Assembly (NCBI GenBank): GCA_039024635.1
Contig: JBCCQA010000017.1
Span: forward strand, 1 to 64,000
Length of the DNA stretch: 64,000 nt
Source: Kuafuiihalomonas sp039024635
GTDB taxonomy: Bacteria > Myxococcota > Kuafuiibacteriia > Kuafuiibacteriales > Kuafuiibacteriaceae
Direction: 5' to 3'
Made by a program: the position numbers and the translations under genes. The first letter of the stretch is position 1, and every line of letters begins with the position of its first letter. A model generated the notes under the pieces. The model ran no database searches, was not told where the DNA came from, and was given only the letters and a program-made list of their open reading frames with translations. Shown here piece after piece: positions 52,030 through 60,905 of the stretch.

Positions 52030-52317
52030 ATGTACATGGAGGACTTTCATCCTGGGGGTTGGGCAACCGAAGACGGTCTGGCCATGGCGGCAGCAGCGGT
52101 CGAAGCGGGTGTCGATCTTCTGGACCCCATGTCTTTTGAGGAGATCGCACCAGGGGCAACGGTTCCATGGTCGGAGGATTTCACGAAGGCGCATGTGGGA
52201 AAGCTCAAGGAGACGCTGCCGAGTGTTCCTTTGGCGGCGAGCGCACGAACCGCTCCGGACTTCGACACGTCGCCGGCCGAGGGGCGAATTCGACGGGTCC
52301 GCAGCGACGACGGCTGA
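52030..52317 (+). pseudogene. Possible remnant of an Old Yellow Enzyme-type oxidoreductase
   Basis: The frame begins MYMEDFHPGGWATEDGLAMA and AAVEAGVDLLDPMSF, like the OYE segment around the substrate-side GGW-x3-D and GVDLID motifs. It then runs quickly into a TPDF-like piece (APDFDTSPAEGRI) normally found ~100 residues later. A gene shortened by internal deletion, divergent from a broken LysR regulator, fits a decaying regulator-target pair. The match is short, so this is tentative. Confidence 0.35.
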
Positions 52318-52429
52318 GGCTGAATCGGGAAGCCGTTCGAGGCCCGAATCCGCCTTGCAGTCTTCATGACCCTGGCGAGGACCAAGCGGTTGTCGTCTCG
52401 GCTCCAGCCTGTTTCCCGAACTGAGCTGC

Positions 52430-54169
52430 CTACGTAGCGCCCGGTCGAAGCACGACGGACCTGCTTTGGTCGACGTGGGGTCGCAACAAGTACGTGCCGA
52501 TGAGCAAGAGCTGAAGGATGAAGGCGGGTGCCGCGTCGGCCATTCCGGTGTGCATGTGAGAAGCAGTGGCGCCGATGAGACTGATGAACAGTCCGCTCCA
52601 GGCCCACTCCTGAAGAAAGGGGATCCAAGGTTGATGGATGGCGATGACCGCAAGCAGATAGGCGACGCCAAGGATCGTGGTCAGGTAGGGAGGAAAGCCC
52701 AGGATCTGCAAGGCGTTGCTCATCCCACCGCTCAGGTTTGCAACACCAGCTGCAATGAACACTAGAGACAGCAAGCCCTGCATGGCCAACTGCAAGTACC
52801 GGAGTCTGGTAGGTCCTCTTTCTCTACTTCGGCGCTGCAGGACCAGATGGCCGACGATGAGCAAGCTGAGCAGGCACAGTTCGAGCATCGCATGTAGAAG
52901 GGGCCCAGGTACGAGCGGATACTTGGCCCCGAGACTGGCCGCATATAGAGAGTTTCCGTAGAACAGCTTTGTCCGACCGAGTCCGTCTTCGGCTGGACGA
53001 AGTCGACGCATCGTCGTTGGGTGCATGGCTCGCTGCTCTTCCGGAGGACCCACGTGCCGACCGAGGACGAAGCCCCGCGGCCCCAGGATTTTCTCAGCGA
53101 AGTTCTTACTCTCCTCATCCGTGATGACGGCGGTGACCTGCATGTAGGTCGAGAGCACCCCGATGACGGATGCGATGCCGATGAGGTGCTGCACCTCTTC
53201 GCGGCTGTAGTTTCGGGTTAGCGCCTCCCGGTGCCCCTGCGTGACCCGGGACGGAATGGGCACTGCAGCCTGCAGGAAATTGAATCGCGCCTTCCGACGG
53301 GCATCGACTTCCGTGCTCCCGTCGTAGTCGTAGGCGGCAACGATTCGCTCTGGAGAGGCGTACTCCAAGTGCATGCCGAAGGCGCCGTGCGTGACGCAGT
53401 GCTTACAGTCAGCGGCCTTCTGTGCGATCACGAACATCTCCCAGACTTCATCTAGGCCAAAGGAATGGGGCTCCTCGAGCATGACGGTGTCGAGAAGCAG
53501 CATGGGCATGGAGAGGTCCAGAACGAGAGCGGCTGACTCGAAGTAGTGTCGGTCTGACCAAGAAGCCGAGTCCTCGTCTTTGGTCTGCTGCAGGGCTTCT
53601 AGATTCGGCTCTAAGCCTGGATGAGCGAGTGTGCTGTCCTGGTCCACGAACCCCGTTCCGTACAGAACCAAGAACATGTTGAAGTAGGCGTTGAGCGTGG
53701 CCAGCTCGGCCACTTCCTGGTGGCTGTAGTAGCGGCGCAACGTGTCGACGTCGTTGGCGTTGACTCTGGTCGGTAGGACGGCCGACCTCTGGACGTAGAC
53801 CATCGTCGCTCTCTGCTTCGGGTCGAGCGCCCCATCATCCAGTCGGTACAGAGCATCGATTTCGGGACCCGTCATTCCGAGGCGAACGAGCTCCTTCTGA
53901 GCAATCGCCTCCAGCTGCTGGCACTGCGCCGCCAGCGCACTGTGGAGCAGCATCTGCCAAACTTCCAGCTCCGAAAAAGACGTCGAGCTCCAGAGGATAT
54001 CGTCCAGCGCGTCGATGTGCACCAGATAGTTCGCGTAGTCCGGCAAGACCTGGTGATAAGCCTCTCGAACGGGGCTGGCGTGAGCCTTTGGGGACGAGGC
54101 GAGGATGTGGACTGCAAGTAGAACTGCGCCCGTCTTTCCACGGCCGCTGCGTATGGCTCGTAAGTTCAC
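52430..54169 (-). CDS. Tandem AhpD/carboxymuconolactone-decarboxylase-like domains fused to a DoxX-like membrane domain
   Basis: About 579 residues from GTG 54169, chosen because a clear signal peptide follows (GKTGAVLLAVHILASSPKAHA). Domain 1 (~35-170) is AhpD-like but has only one of the usual Cys (AAQCQQLEAIA). Domain 2 (~220-370) has the AhpD redox motif in AADCKHCVTHGAF (C-x2-C-x2-H). Four helices near the end (~430-570, LLSLVFIAAGVANLSGGMS, GLFISLIGATASHMHTGMAD) form a DoxX-like unit. This suggests membrane-tethered periplasmic peroxidatic or thiol chemistry. The frame extends to 54400 without a better start. It starts near the end of the CHAT-module-2 kinase gene. Confidence 0.78.
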   Translation of the reverse strand: MNLRAIRSGRGKTGAVLLAVHILASSPKAHASPVREAYHQVLPDYANYLVHIDALDDILWSSTSFSELEVWQMLLHSALAAQCQQLEAIAQKELVRLGMTGPEIDALYRLDDGALDPKQRATMVYVQRSAVLPTRVNANDVDTLRRYYSHQEVAELATLNAYFNMFLVLYGTGFVDQDSTLAHPGLEPNLEALQQTKDEDSASWSDRHYFESAALVLDLSMPMLLLDTVMLEEPHSFGLDEVWEMFVIAQKAADCKHCVTHGAFGMHLEYASPERIVAAYDYDGSTEVDARRKARFNFLQAAVPIPSRVTQGHREALTRNYSREEVQHLIGIASVIGVLSTYMQVTAVITDEESKNFAEKILGPRGFVLGRHVGPPEEQRAMHPTTMRRLRPAEDGLGRTKLFYGNSLYAASLGAKYPLVPGPLLHAMLELCLLSLLIVGHLVLQRRSRERGPTRLRYLQLAMQGLLSLVFIAAGVANLSGGMSNALQILGFPPYLTTILGVAYLLAVIAIHQPWIPFLQEWAWSGLFISLIGATASHMHTGMADAAPAFILQLLLIGTYLLRPHVDQSRSVVLRPGAT

Positions 54170-54418
54170 CCTGGCACGATCTCGTTCGCTCGAAGGCGAG
54201 GTCAAGCGTACGCCAGAGCGCGGAGCTTCGACCATGAACCTCTCCATGAGTCTGGACCGTCCGAACGAGCGGACCGGACACTTGACGTCACCGATAGTCG
54301 CGAATGGGTATGGACTCGGATGTTGGATTGGGTTCCGACGTGCTGCAGTCCGTGAGTGCGGACGCGCAGAGGAAGCGGTGGTTTTCGAGCGGAGGCCCAC
54401 TGGAGGTGGGGCGATGCT

Positions 54419-55030
54419 TCAGTCGTTCATGTCGATCACGGCCAGCCACCGCTTGGTGGTGCTCTGGGGCCCAGACTGGATCTGCCATTCAAGTCTTCGG
54501 GCCAGCTGTTCGACTTGGGACAGGCCAAGGCCAGGGCTCCGCAAGGGCCGGCTGTCGGGAAGCGGATTTGTAATGGTGAGCGTCTGACGATCGCACTTCG
54601 CCACCACGGCGCCCTGGCAGGCTCTGACCTTGGCTTCGTGGGCGTTCGCGGTGAGGTTCGTCAGGAGGACGACCGCTTCCGACCCCACGTTGCGGCAGCC
54701 GGGGCATTCGGGGTCGCAGTGCAGTCGGTCCACTTGACGGCTGAGAACCTTGTCCAGTCGGGACGTGCCTCGGATGAGAGTCTGACCGCCAACGCGAATG
54801 TTGCTCGCCAGTTCGGCCAGCTCAGGATCGACGTCGCCCAATCGGGAAAGGCGCGTTTGCAGGGAGGCCACGTCCAAGAGGAGAGACAGGGCTCGGTTGT
54901 TCCAATCGTGCTGCTCGGCTCGACGGAGTTGCTGAAGGCGCCCTCGATCCCGGCGCCACAAGACCAGGCTTGCCACGACGCAGGTCCCCGCTCCACAGCT
55001 CAGCAGCGCCAGGAGCAGAAGGGAACCCAT
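54419..55030 (-). CDS. Minimal AgrC/CitA-type histidine-kinase-like protein with HCx3Cx2C motif, copy 2
   Basis: 203 residues. Membrane helix ~3-22, HDWNN with His41, H104-C105-x3-C109-x2-C112 (LHCDPECPGCR), N-box NLTANAHEA and SPGLGLSQV. Every landmark has the same residue number as in copy 1 (18041-18676). Between the copies the Cys motif is kept while the residues between the Cys differ, so the motif is under selection. It is divergent from CHAT copy 2. Confidence 0.8.
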   Translation of the reverse strand: MGSLLLLALLSCGAGTCVVASLVLWRRDRGRLQQLRRAEQHDWNNRALSLLLDVASLQTRLSRLGDVDPELAELASNIRVGGQTLIRGTSRLDKVLSRQVDRLHCDPECPGCRNVGSEAVVLLTNLTANAHEAKVRACQGAVVAKCDRQTLTITNPLPDSRPLRSPGLGLSQVEQLARRLEWQIQSGPQSTTKRWLAVIDMND

Positions 55031-55059
55031 GCTAGCTGCATGCGTCGTCGACCTCAGCT

Positions 55060-55121
55060 GCGCAAGTGGTCCCTCCTAAAACCGAGAACACGACCCAAGA
55101 AAGCTCATGAGGGGCCCCTCA
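55060..55121. promoter_or_regulatory. Divergent promoter dyads of CHAT module 2
   Basis: A perfect 14-bp palindrome TGAGGGGCCCCTCA (55108-55121) is present. On the kinase strand, AGGGACC-AC-CTTGCGC (55074-55060) ends 29 nt before the kinase start, exactly the spacing of the AGGGACC-CTTGCGC element in module 1. Confidence 0.55.
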
Positions 55122-55208
55122 GGAGTGTTCAAAGTCTGTCCTCGGGGCTAGGAAACGAAGGAGGACGGGTAGGCTTGGTTGCTTTGCTGGACTCGGTCGA
55201 CTGTTTCG

Positions 55209-57926
55209 ATGGGGGGCCCCGGATTGATCTCTGACGAAGAGCATCGGCTGCTTGGTCTCTACCTGCGCGGTGAGCTGTCCCCTACTGCGGAACGGCGCTT
55301 CGCGGAGAGAGTCGCCAGCAGCGAGGAGCTTCAATCGCTCCTCTCCGATCTAGCGGTGCTCGAGGCGTATAGATCTGATCGCTCGGGGGGCGCCATCGGG
55401 GGAAGGGGTGGTCTCCGGCCCTGGCATGTCTTCGCGGCGGCCAGTCTGGTCTTCGTCACTGCTGCTCTCTTCGTGGTGCTGCGTTTGGCGTCGGCCCCAC
55501 CGCCCGATGCAGGCTTGGACGGACGACTCGCCCTCGGACTCGGCTTCGGGACGGAGCCTCTGCCGTCGCCGGCTCGGCCTCAGCCTGAAGCCGCCTGGCT
55601 CGATACGGCTTCCGAGCCCGTTCTGGCCTTGAGAGCGCTCATGGCCACTGGGCAACGAGGGAAGGCCCACCGTCGGGCGCTCGCCGAGGCAAGAGACGAG
55701 CGCGCTCTCAACATCTGGAACTTGGCCGTGGTGCAAGAAGCGCTCAGTCTGGAGGCCGTAGCAGCCCAAAGCTTCGAGAAGGCCGCCGCGACCGAAGCAG
55801 ACGCAGAGTACGCTCGCCAGGCTCGGTCCAGGGCCCGCTGGTTGGAGGATGGCGTCGAAGCGTCTCGCGTAGCCCATGAGCGGGCGCGCCTGGCCGGACG
55901 AGCGCTCATCGTCGATGGGACACCTTTTCCTCCGGCCTTGGGTCGGAGTCTTCCTGGACTCCTTCGGCTCTACCTCTACGATGCGCTTCGCGCCGCACGA
56001 ACGCCTCTCGAAGTCGAAGGCCTGGAGGTCAGCATCGACCTGCTGCCCCCCGAGCAAGTCGAGACCCTTCGTCGAGAACGGGACGCCACCCTGATGCTCC
56101 TGCGGAAGCCGGATTACCTCCTGCTCGCGGAGCGCTATCGCGCGAGCTTCGAATCATCTTCGGCCGAGGCTCTCATGGCCCTCTCGAAGAAGGCCGAGGC
56201 TCTTGGCGCCTACAGCATGGCCCTTGGTGCCCTGGTTCGTTCTCGTCAGGCGGCTCCCTTGCCCGATGCGGTGGCTCGCTACACCCGGGAACGTGAAGAC
56301 CGTTGGCTCGAGGTCCTGGGCTGGAAGGTCGCGCTGAAGCGGGACTTTTTCGATGGAGAGCTCGAGAATCACTGGGACGAGTACTTCGCGATCGTCGACC
56401 GAGCACAGTCGCTTTTTCGGAGAGCTGACCTCGGTTTGTGGGTGGCCTACTACGCCCTCCGACTACGTCGACTGGACCTGGCCCGGGAGCTCGTTCAGCG
56501 GCTCGCCGATGACTCGAGTCGGATGTCTCTAACTCGTCTTAGGCTGTATCTGCAGCTGCAGGCCAAGGTAAGCCTGGCCGACGGACGCTTCCCAGAAACC
56601 AGGGACTTCGCACAAGAGGCGATCGAGCGCTCGGACTCTTGCGCTACGAAGATGGTCGCTCGCGACGCCATCGCAAGTACCGCCGTCTTTCAAGGAGACT
56701 TGTCCGGGATGTTCGAAGTCCTGCAGCAGGCCGCATCAGAGGGCTGTGAGCAGCCTTTGAGCTTCGAGCTTCTGTCCGAAGTGAGGAGGCGCGCGCCCAA
56801 GCCCTCGTCGCCGGAGCTGAGGGCGTGGTGGACAGAGGCCCTAAGGCAGCGGATGACGGAGTCCGGCCTGTCGGTCGCCGAGCGGGCGGGCTTCGAACTC
56901 GAGGAGAAGCTATTCGGCCTACAGGGAGGTGAAAGCGACCCTGACGAGGTCTTGAAGGCGATTCTGTCCTTTCCCGAGGGAGTGGACCGACAGCTCGATC
57001 GAGAAGCCCGACTGGAAACGGCGCGTGTGTTGCTGGTGAATGCGCTCCAAGAGAACGAGCCGACCCGGGGCGCATCGATGGCGGCCGCGGCTCTTCGCAT
57101 CGAACTCGAGCCCTGCTTGGTGTTCGTGGATCCGAGTCTGTCGGTGAAGGTGGCCATGGGACGAAAGCTCGTGCCCAAGCTGTTCGAGACCTGGAAAGAG
57201 GTCGGGACCGCGCTCGAAGGCTGCGAAGAGCTTCGCGTCGTTCCACTATCCGATGCGCTCGACCTCCCGCCGGACGCCTTTAGGCTGGCCTGGAGCATCC
57301 TGGCTCTTCGGGGCCAGCCCCCAAAGAAGGTTGGGATGCGAGGCCTTCGGCTGTCCATCGTCAATCCGGCCCCTCCTTTGAACGCCCGCCTGGCGGCCTT
57401 GCCTCCCTTCGTGACGCCAGGCGGAGAGCGGGCGGTCGTTCTGTCGGGGGTGAGTGCGACGCCAAGCTCCGCTCTCGTCAAGTTGCCCGAGGCGTCGGTG
57501 ATCGAGGTCTTTGCCCACGGCGTAGACGACGGCTCGGGCATGGACCGGACCAGCATCGCCCTCTCACCCGATCCGGGCGGAGACTATCGACTGGACGCGT
57601 CTGAGCTCCTTCAGAAGAGGCTTCGAGGAGATGCCGCCGTTTTCCTGGCCGTTTGTCAGAGCGCGCGGGTAGGCGCACCGGGCGTGCAGAATGTGGCCTT
57701 GCCCCAGGCTTTCGCATGGGCCGGTGCGCAGCACGTCGTGGCAGCACTGGGTCCGATACCGGTGAACGAGGGCGCCGAGCTCTTTCGTGAATTGACGGAC
57801 GCAGTGGAGAGCGGCCAGTCACCCAGCCGGGCTCTGCATCGCATCAAGTCGGCGGAAGGTGGGCCCACCCCTCGCTGGCTTCAGGATGTCGTGGTCTTCT
57901 CGACCCAGGACGCCGGCCTGCCTTGA
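55209..57926 (+). CDS. CHAT-domain membrane protein, copy 2
   Basis: 905 residues from ATG 55209. Anti-sigma-like N-terminus (LLGLYLRGELSPTAERRFAE, ELQSLLSDLAVLEA), one membrane helix (~72-92), a long helical repeat region and a CHAT domain with His770 (VFAHGVDDG) and Cys816 (VFLAVCQSAR). It aligns with copy 1 along its entire length with nearly no gaps and identical catalytic numbering. Unlike copy 1, no small coupled gene follows; a convergent ATP-grasp gene begins 21 bp later. Probably a membrane-bound cysteine protease activated by the partner kinase-like protein; substrate unknown. Confidence 0.87.
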   Translation: MGGPGLISDEEHRLLGLYLRGELSPTAERRFAERVASSEELQSLLSDLAVLEAYRSDRSGGAIGGRGGLRPWHVFAAASLVFVTAALFVVLRLASAPPPDAGLDGRLALGLGFGTEPLPSPARPQPEAAWLDTASEPVLALRALMATGQRGKAHRRALAEARDERALNIWNLAVVQEALSLEAVAAQSFEKAAATEADAEYARQARSRARWLEDGVEASRVAHERARLAGRALIVDGTPFPPALGRSLPGLLRLYLYDALRAARTPLEVEGLEVSIDLLPPEQVETLRRERDATLMLLRKPDYLLLAERYRASFESSSAEALMALSKKAEALGAYSMALGALVRSRQAAPLPDAVARYTREREDRWLEVLGWKVALKRDFFDGELENHWDEYFAIVDRAQSLFRRADLGLWVAYYALRLRRLDLARELVQRLADDSSRMSLTRLRLYLQLQAKVSLADGRFPETRDFAQEAIERSDSCATKMVARDAIASTAVFQGDLSGMFEVLQQAASEGCEQPLSFELLSEVRRRAPKPSSPELRAWWTEALRQRMTESGLSVAERAGFELEEKLFGLQGGESDPDEVLKAILSFPEGVDRQLDREARLETARVLLVNALQENEPTRGASMAAAALRIELEPCLVFVDPSLSVKVAMGRKLVPKLFETWKEVGTALEGCEELRVVPLSDALDLPPDAFRLAWSILALRGQPPKKVGMRGLRLSIVNPAPPLNARLAALPPFVTPGGERAVVLSGVSATPSSALVKLPEASVIEVFAHGVDDGSGMDRTSIALSPDPGGDYRLDASELLQKRLRGDAAVFLAVCQSARVGAPGVQNVALPQAFAWAGAQHVVAALGPIPVNEGAELFRELTDAVESGQSPSRALHRIKSAEGGPTPRWLQDVVVFSTQDAGLP

Positions 57927-57947
57927 AGTAGGACGGCGGAGAGGGAC

Positions 57948-58910
57948 TCAGACCACCTGACGGGGGCGAGCGCTTTCGGTGATGCGCGCTTCGAGGTAGG
58001 CCACGACGCGGTCGAAGGGGTCGAAGCCGAAGGACTGAGCGATGGCCGGGCGCAGATTCGAGTTCGCGTTCATGTCGTAGAACACCGGCCGGCCGTCGAC
58101 CTCGGCGTACTCGATACCCGCTACGTCCAGTCCCCCGGCCTCGGCGAGGCTCAGGGCGTCCCGAACCGCCCCTTGGGGAACCTCGGGATAGGGGTAGAAT
58201 TCGACCTTGGGGCCCTGGGTGATGCTGCAGGCGCCCGCTTCTCCGTCGCTGGGGTTACAGACCTCGGCCGGGCAGAGGTTGAAGGCGCCGTGGCTGACGA
58301 CCCGCATGGCGTAGAGCAGCTGCCCCCCCAAGAGCTCTAGGCGAACGATGCCCTGGGCGGGATCGTAGTCGAGTTTCTCCTGGAGGAGGAGCACCGGGTC
58401 CGGCGTCCAGAGCGCCGGGTCCTCAACCGCCTCCTCGAGTGCGTCGATGCCGTCGACCTCGACCATCCGAGCGCCGCTCCCCCCCTGGTCGGGCTTGAGC
58501 AAGGCAGGGAAGGGGAAAGACTCGGACTGCAGTCGCTGGATGAGGGCGCCCACCTCGTCGAACACCAGCGTCCGCGGAGCGGCCACGCCCAGGCGGGTCA
58601 TCAGGGCTATCTGTGCCGACTTCGAAAGCTCCAGCGAGAAGGCCTGGTGACCGTTCACGACCGGAACGCCCGCGGCTTCATAGGTGCGCAGGAGCGTCGC
58701 CGCGAAGGGAACGGCTCGGTCGTGACCGCGCACGTAGGCGCTGGGGCTGGCTTGGTTGAACACCAAGCGGGCGTCGGGCAGTTCCCGAGGGTCGAAGGCC
58801 CCCTGGCTCAGGTCCAAGGCATCGTAGGATAGGCCCCCTCGTTCCAGGGCCGAGAACAGGGGTTTTTGCCATTCCGGGTGCTCGAAGAGCACCAGCACGT
58901 CCACGGCCAC
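57948..58910 (-). CDS. ATP-grasp ligase (RimK-like)
   Basis: 320 residues from GTG 58910. An N-terminal pre-ATP-grasp part (VLVLFEHPEWQKPLFSALER) is followed by an ATP-grasp core: FPALLKPDQGGSGARMVEV (Lys and Gly-loop), VLLLQEKLDYDPAQGIVRLE, and acidic metal ligands near the end in EVDGRPVFYDMNANSN. Such enzymes join a carboxylate to an amine through an acyl phosphate; the substrates are not predictable. Convergent with CHAT copy 2. Confidence 0.84.
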   Translation of the reverse strand: MAVDVLVLFEHPEWQKPLFSALERGGLSYDALDLSQGAFDPRELPDARLVFNQASPSAYVRGHDRAVPFAATLLRTYEAAGVPVVNGHQAFSLELSKSAQIALMTRLGVAAPRTLVFDEVGALIQRLQSESFPFPALLKPDQGGSGARMVEVDGIDALEEAVEDPALWTPDPVLLLQEKLDYDPAQGIVRLELLGGQLLYAMRVVSHGAFNLCPAEVCNPSDGEAGACSITQGPKVEFYPYPEVPQGAVRDALSLAEAGGLDVAGIEYAEVDGRPVFYDMNANSNLRPAIAQSFGFDPFDRVVAYLEARITESARPRQVV

Positions 58911-59058
58911 GAGCTAGGGACTCACGGACCGAACGCGCGTGCAACGATTACCGTTCGGACGGGCGGGCAGGCGGTGTGTCCCTCCGTTCGGCCTGGTGCA
59001 GGGATGTGACGCTTCTCGGCCAGCGGCCCCTTGGACTAAGGCTGAAACAGGGACCGGG

Positions 59059-59163
59059 ATGACGGATCTCAGGATCTACATGCGCATGACCGAGTGGAGC
59101 GCCGAGACGCTTCCGGCCGAGTTCGCTGCCCTCGTCGTTCGAAAACCGGAGCCCAGAGATTGA
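59059..59163 (+). CDS. 34-residue leader-like small protein
   Basis: The frame MTDLRIYMRMTEWSAETLPA ends with a TGA that overlaps the TTG start of the membrane protein (59160). AGGGACCGGG lies upstream of the ATG. Start/stop overlap suggests real translation and coupling. No motif. It may act mainly as a translational leader. Confidence 0.45.
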   Translation: MTDLRIYMRMTEWSAETLPAEFAALVVRKPEPRD

Positions 59164-60227
59164 CGACGGGTTCCATCGGCTTGGCCCGGCGGGCTCCGCG
59201 CTGGGGCACCGTCCTCGCTCCAGCGCTGCTGGGCACGATGATCGTGGGCGTTTGGCTGCGATGGGTCCTGGCAGGGTCGATGGCCCTTCCGATCCGGTTC
59301 GGCCATCTTCGTCATGCCCACTCGCATCTCGGCTACTTTGGACTGCTCTTCCCGCTCGCGTGGATGGGGTGGCGGGCGGCGGGGGCCCCTGCACCGGGCC
59401 GGCGTGCCCTCATGGCCTACGCTCTATGTACGGCTCTCGCATGCATCGGCTTCGTCCGGAGCGGTTACGGGCCCATCGCCATCGTCGGCAGCACCGCCGT
59501 GGCCGCCTTTTGGCTTTGGAGCACCCGGCCCCTCCTCGGGCGACTTCAAGACCTCCAAGACCCGCTCGGCACGGTGCCCTTTGGCCTCGTGGCCTCTCTG
59601 GCCTGCGTGCCGCCCATTGCCCTGTACCTGCGCAGCGACCCCGAGCTGGCCCACGGATTCGTGTCGACCTTCCTTTCAGGTTTGCTACTGGTCGTGATCA
59701 TTCCGTCGACGCTGGCCGCCCGCCGCGTCTCGGCCGGTCCTTGGCCCCTCTTCCTCGTCGGTGGAAGCCTAGGCTCACTCTATCTCGGCGTGGCCCCCTT
59801 CCCCCTGACCCGAGTCGGCTTGCTGGCCTACGCGGGCCTGATGGCCGCACCGGTCTTGTCCCCGCGTATGGAGCTGCACGTCCGCGGGACTTGGGCGCTC
59901 GTGGGCCTCGGCCTAGGGGCGATGGCCGTGGGACTGCTCCCCAACCTTCGCCCTGTCGCCCTGGGCGCCATTCACTTTTTGATCCTCGGGCCGGTTCTTG
60001 GCTCTCTCGCGCCCCTGTGGCTCCATTGGTCCCCGCCTGGGTGGCTATGGTGCTTGGGCCACGCCAGCTGGGGCACGATGTCCGTCGCCCTCGTCCTTCA
60101 GGCCTTCGTAGCATCTCCTTGGACGTGGACCATCGCTGCTCTCGGCGGGACGGCGACCCTTGTATGGTGGGCGCTGGTGCTGGTCTTCTCATCCGCACGG
60201 CACCGACGGGTTCTGCAGACTTCATGA
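59160..60227 (+). CDS. Multi-pass membrane protein with His-rich helix (NnrS/haem-protein-like)
   Basis: 355 residues from TTG 59160, overlapping the small upstream frame. About ten to twelve hydrophobic helices. The early motif HLRHAHSHLGYFGLLFPLAW and the later GAIHFLILGPVLG, WLHWSPPG and CLGHASWGTM carry conserved-looking His within or at the ends of helices, as in haem- or copper-binding membrane proteins such as NnrS. Family assignment is uncertain. The stop overlaps the next ATG (ATGA), placing it in an operon with DUF438 and DUF1858/DUF2249 genes, an association linked to nitric-oxide or anaerobic metabolism. Confidence 0.68.
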   Translation: MTTGSIGLARRAPRWGTVLAPALLGTMIVGVWLRWVLAGSMALPIRFGHLRHAHSHLGYFGLLFPLAWMGWRAAGAPAPGRRALMAYALCTALACIGFVRSGYGPIAIVGSTAVAAFWLWSTRPLLGRLQDLQDPLGTVPFGLVASLACVPPIALYLRSDPELAHGFVSTFLSGLLLVVIIPSTLAARRVSAGPWPLFLVGGSLGSLYLGVAPFPLTRVGLLAYAGLMAAPVLSPRMELHVRGTWALVGLGLGAMAVGLLPNLRPVALGAIHFLILGPVLGSLAPLWLHWSPPGWLWCLGHASWGTMSVALVLQAFVASPWTWTIAALGGTATLVWWALVLVFSSARHRRVLQTS

Positions 60228-60905
60228 GTGAGCTCATCGACAACCGCGCCCATCGGATTCGGGAGATGAAACGGATCATCCGAGGTCTTTACGAGGGCCA
60301 AGGGGTCGAGGACGTGAGGGAGGCCTTCAAGGCTGTCATCCGGAGCGCCGACGCGGGTGAAGTGGCGGCCATGGAGCAGGAGCTCCTGGCCGAAGGTCTT
60401 CCGGTACACGAGCTCATGATGACCTGCGATCTGCACTCGGAAGTCGTGGGTGATCTTCTGGTCGAGCGGCCTCACGCCGACATTCAGCCTGGCCACCCCG
60501 TCGACGTCTTTCGGCGTGAAAACCTTGCTCTCACCGAGCAGGTCGAGGCCTTGCAAATTGCTCTCGCCGCAGTCTTCGAGGGCCCCGGCGAGGAGCTCGT
60601 GACCGACGAAGCCTTGGGGCCGGCTCGTAGAGCCTTCAGCGGCTTGATGGACGTAGAAAAGCACTACGCCCTGTAAAGAGAACCTGCTCTTTCCCGTTCT
60701 CGAACGTCACGGGATCACGGGCCCCTCGACCGTCATGTGGGGCGAGGACGAGTTTTGGATCCAGCTGCACGAGCGATTCGTGCACATTCGCTATTTTGCG
60801 GTGCGGGACGAAGACGGCACCTACCAGGGCACCTTGGAGGTGACCCAGGATCTGACCCATCAGCGTCAGCTCAGCGGGGAGCGGAGGCTGCTCGCCTATG
60901 ACTGA
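60224..60905 (+). pseudogene. DUF438 protein with a frameshift and probable internal deletion
   Basis: The first frame (60224-60676) is a clean DUF438 domain (RIREMKRIIRGLYEGQGVED, EQELLAEGLPVHELMMTCDL, GHPVDVFRRENLAL, DVEKHYAL) and then stops. Skipping one base (60674) restores KENLLFPVLERHGITGPSTV and MWGED, the hemerythrin-like part. The next residues, EFWIQLHERFVHIRYFAVRD, are the end of the PAS domain that normally lies more than 100 residues further on. So two changes are present. The second frame ends at 60905, overlapping the next gene by 8 bp. Confidence 0.75.
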
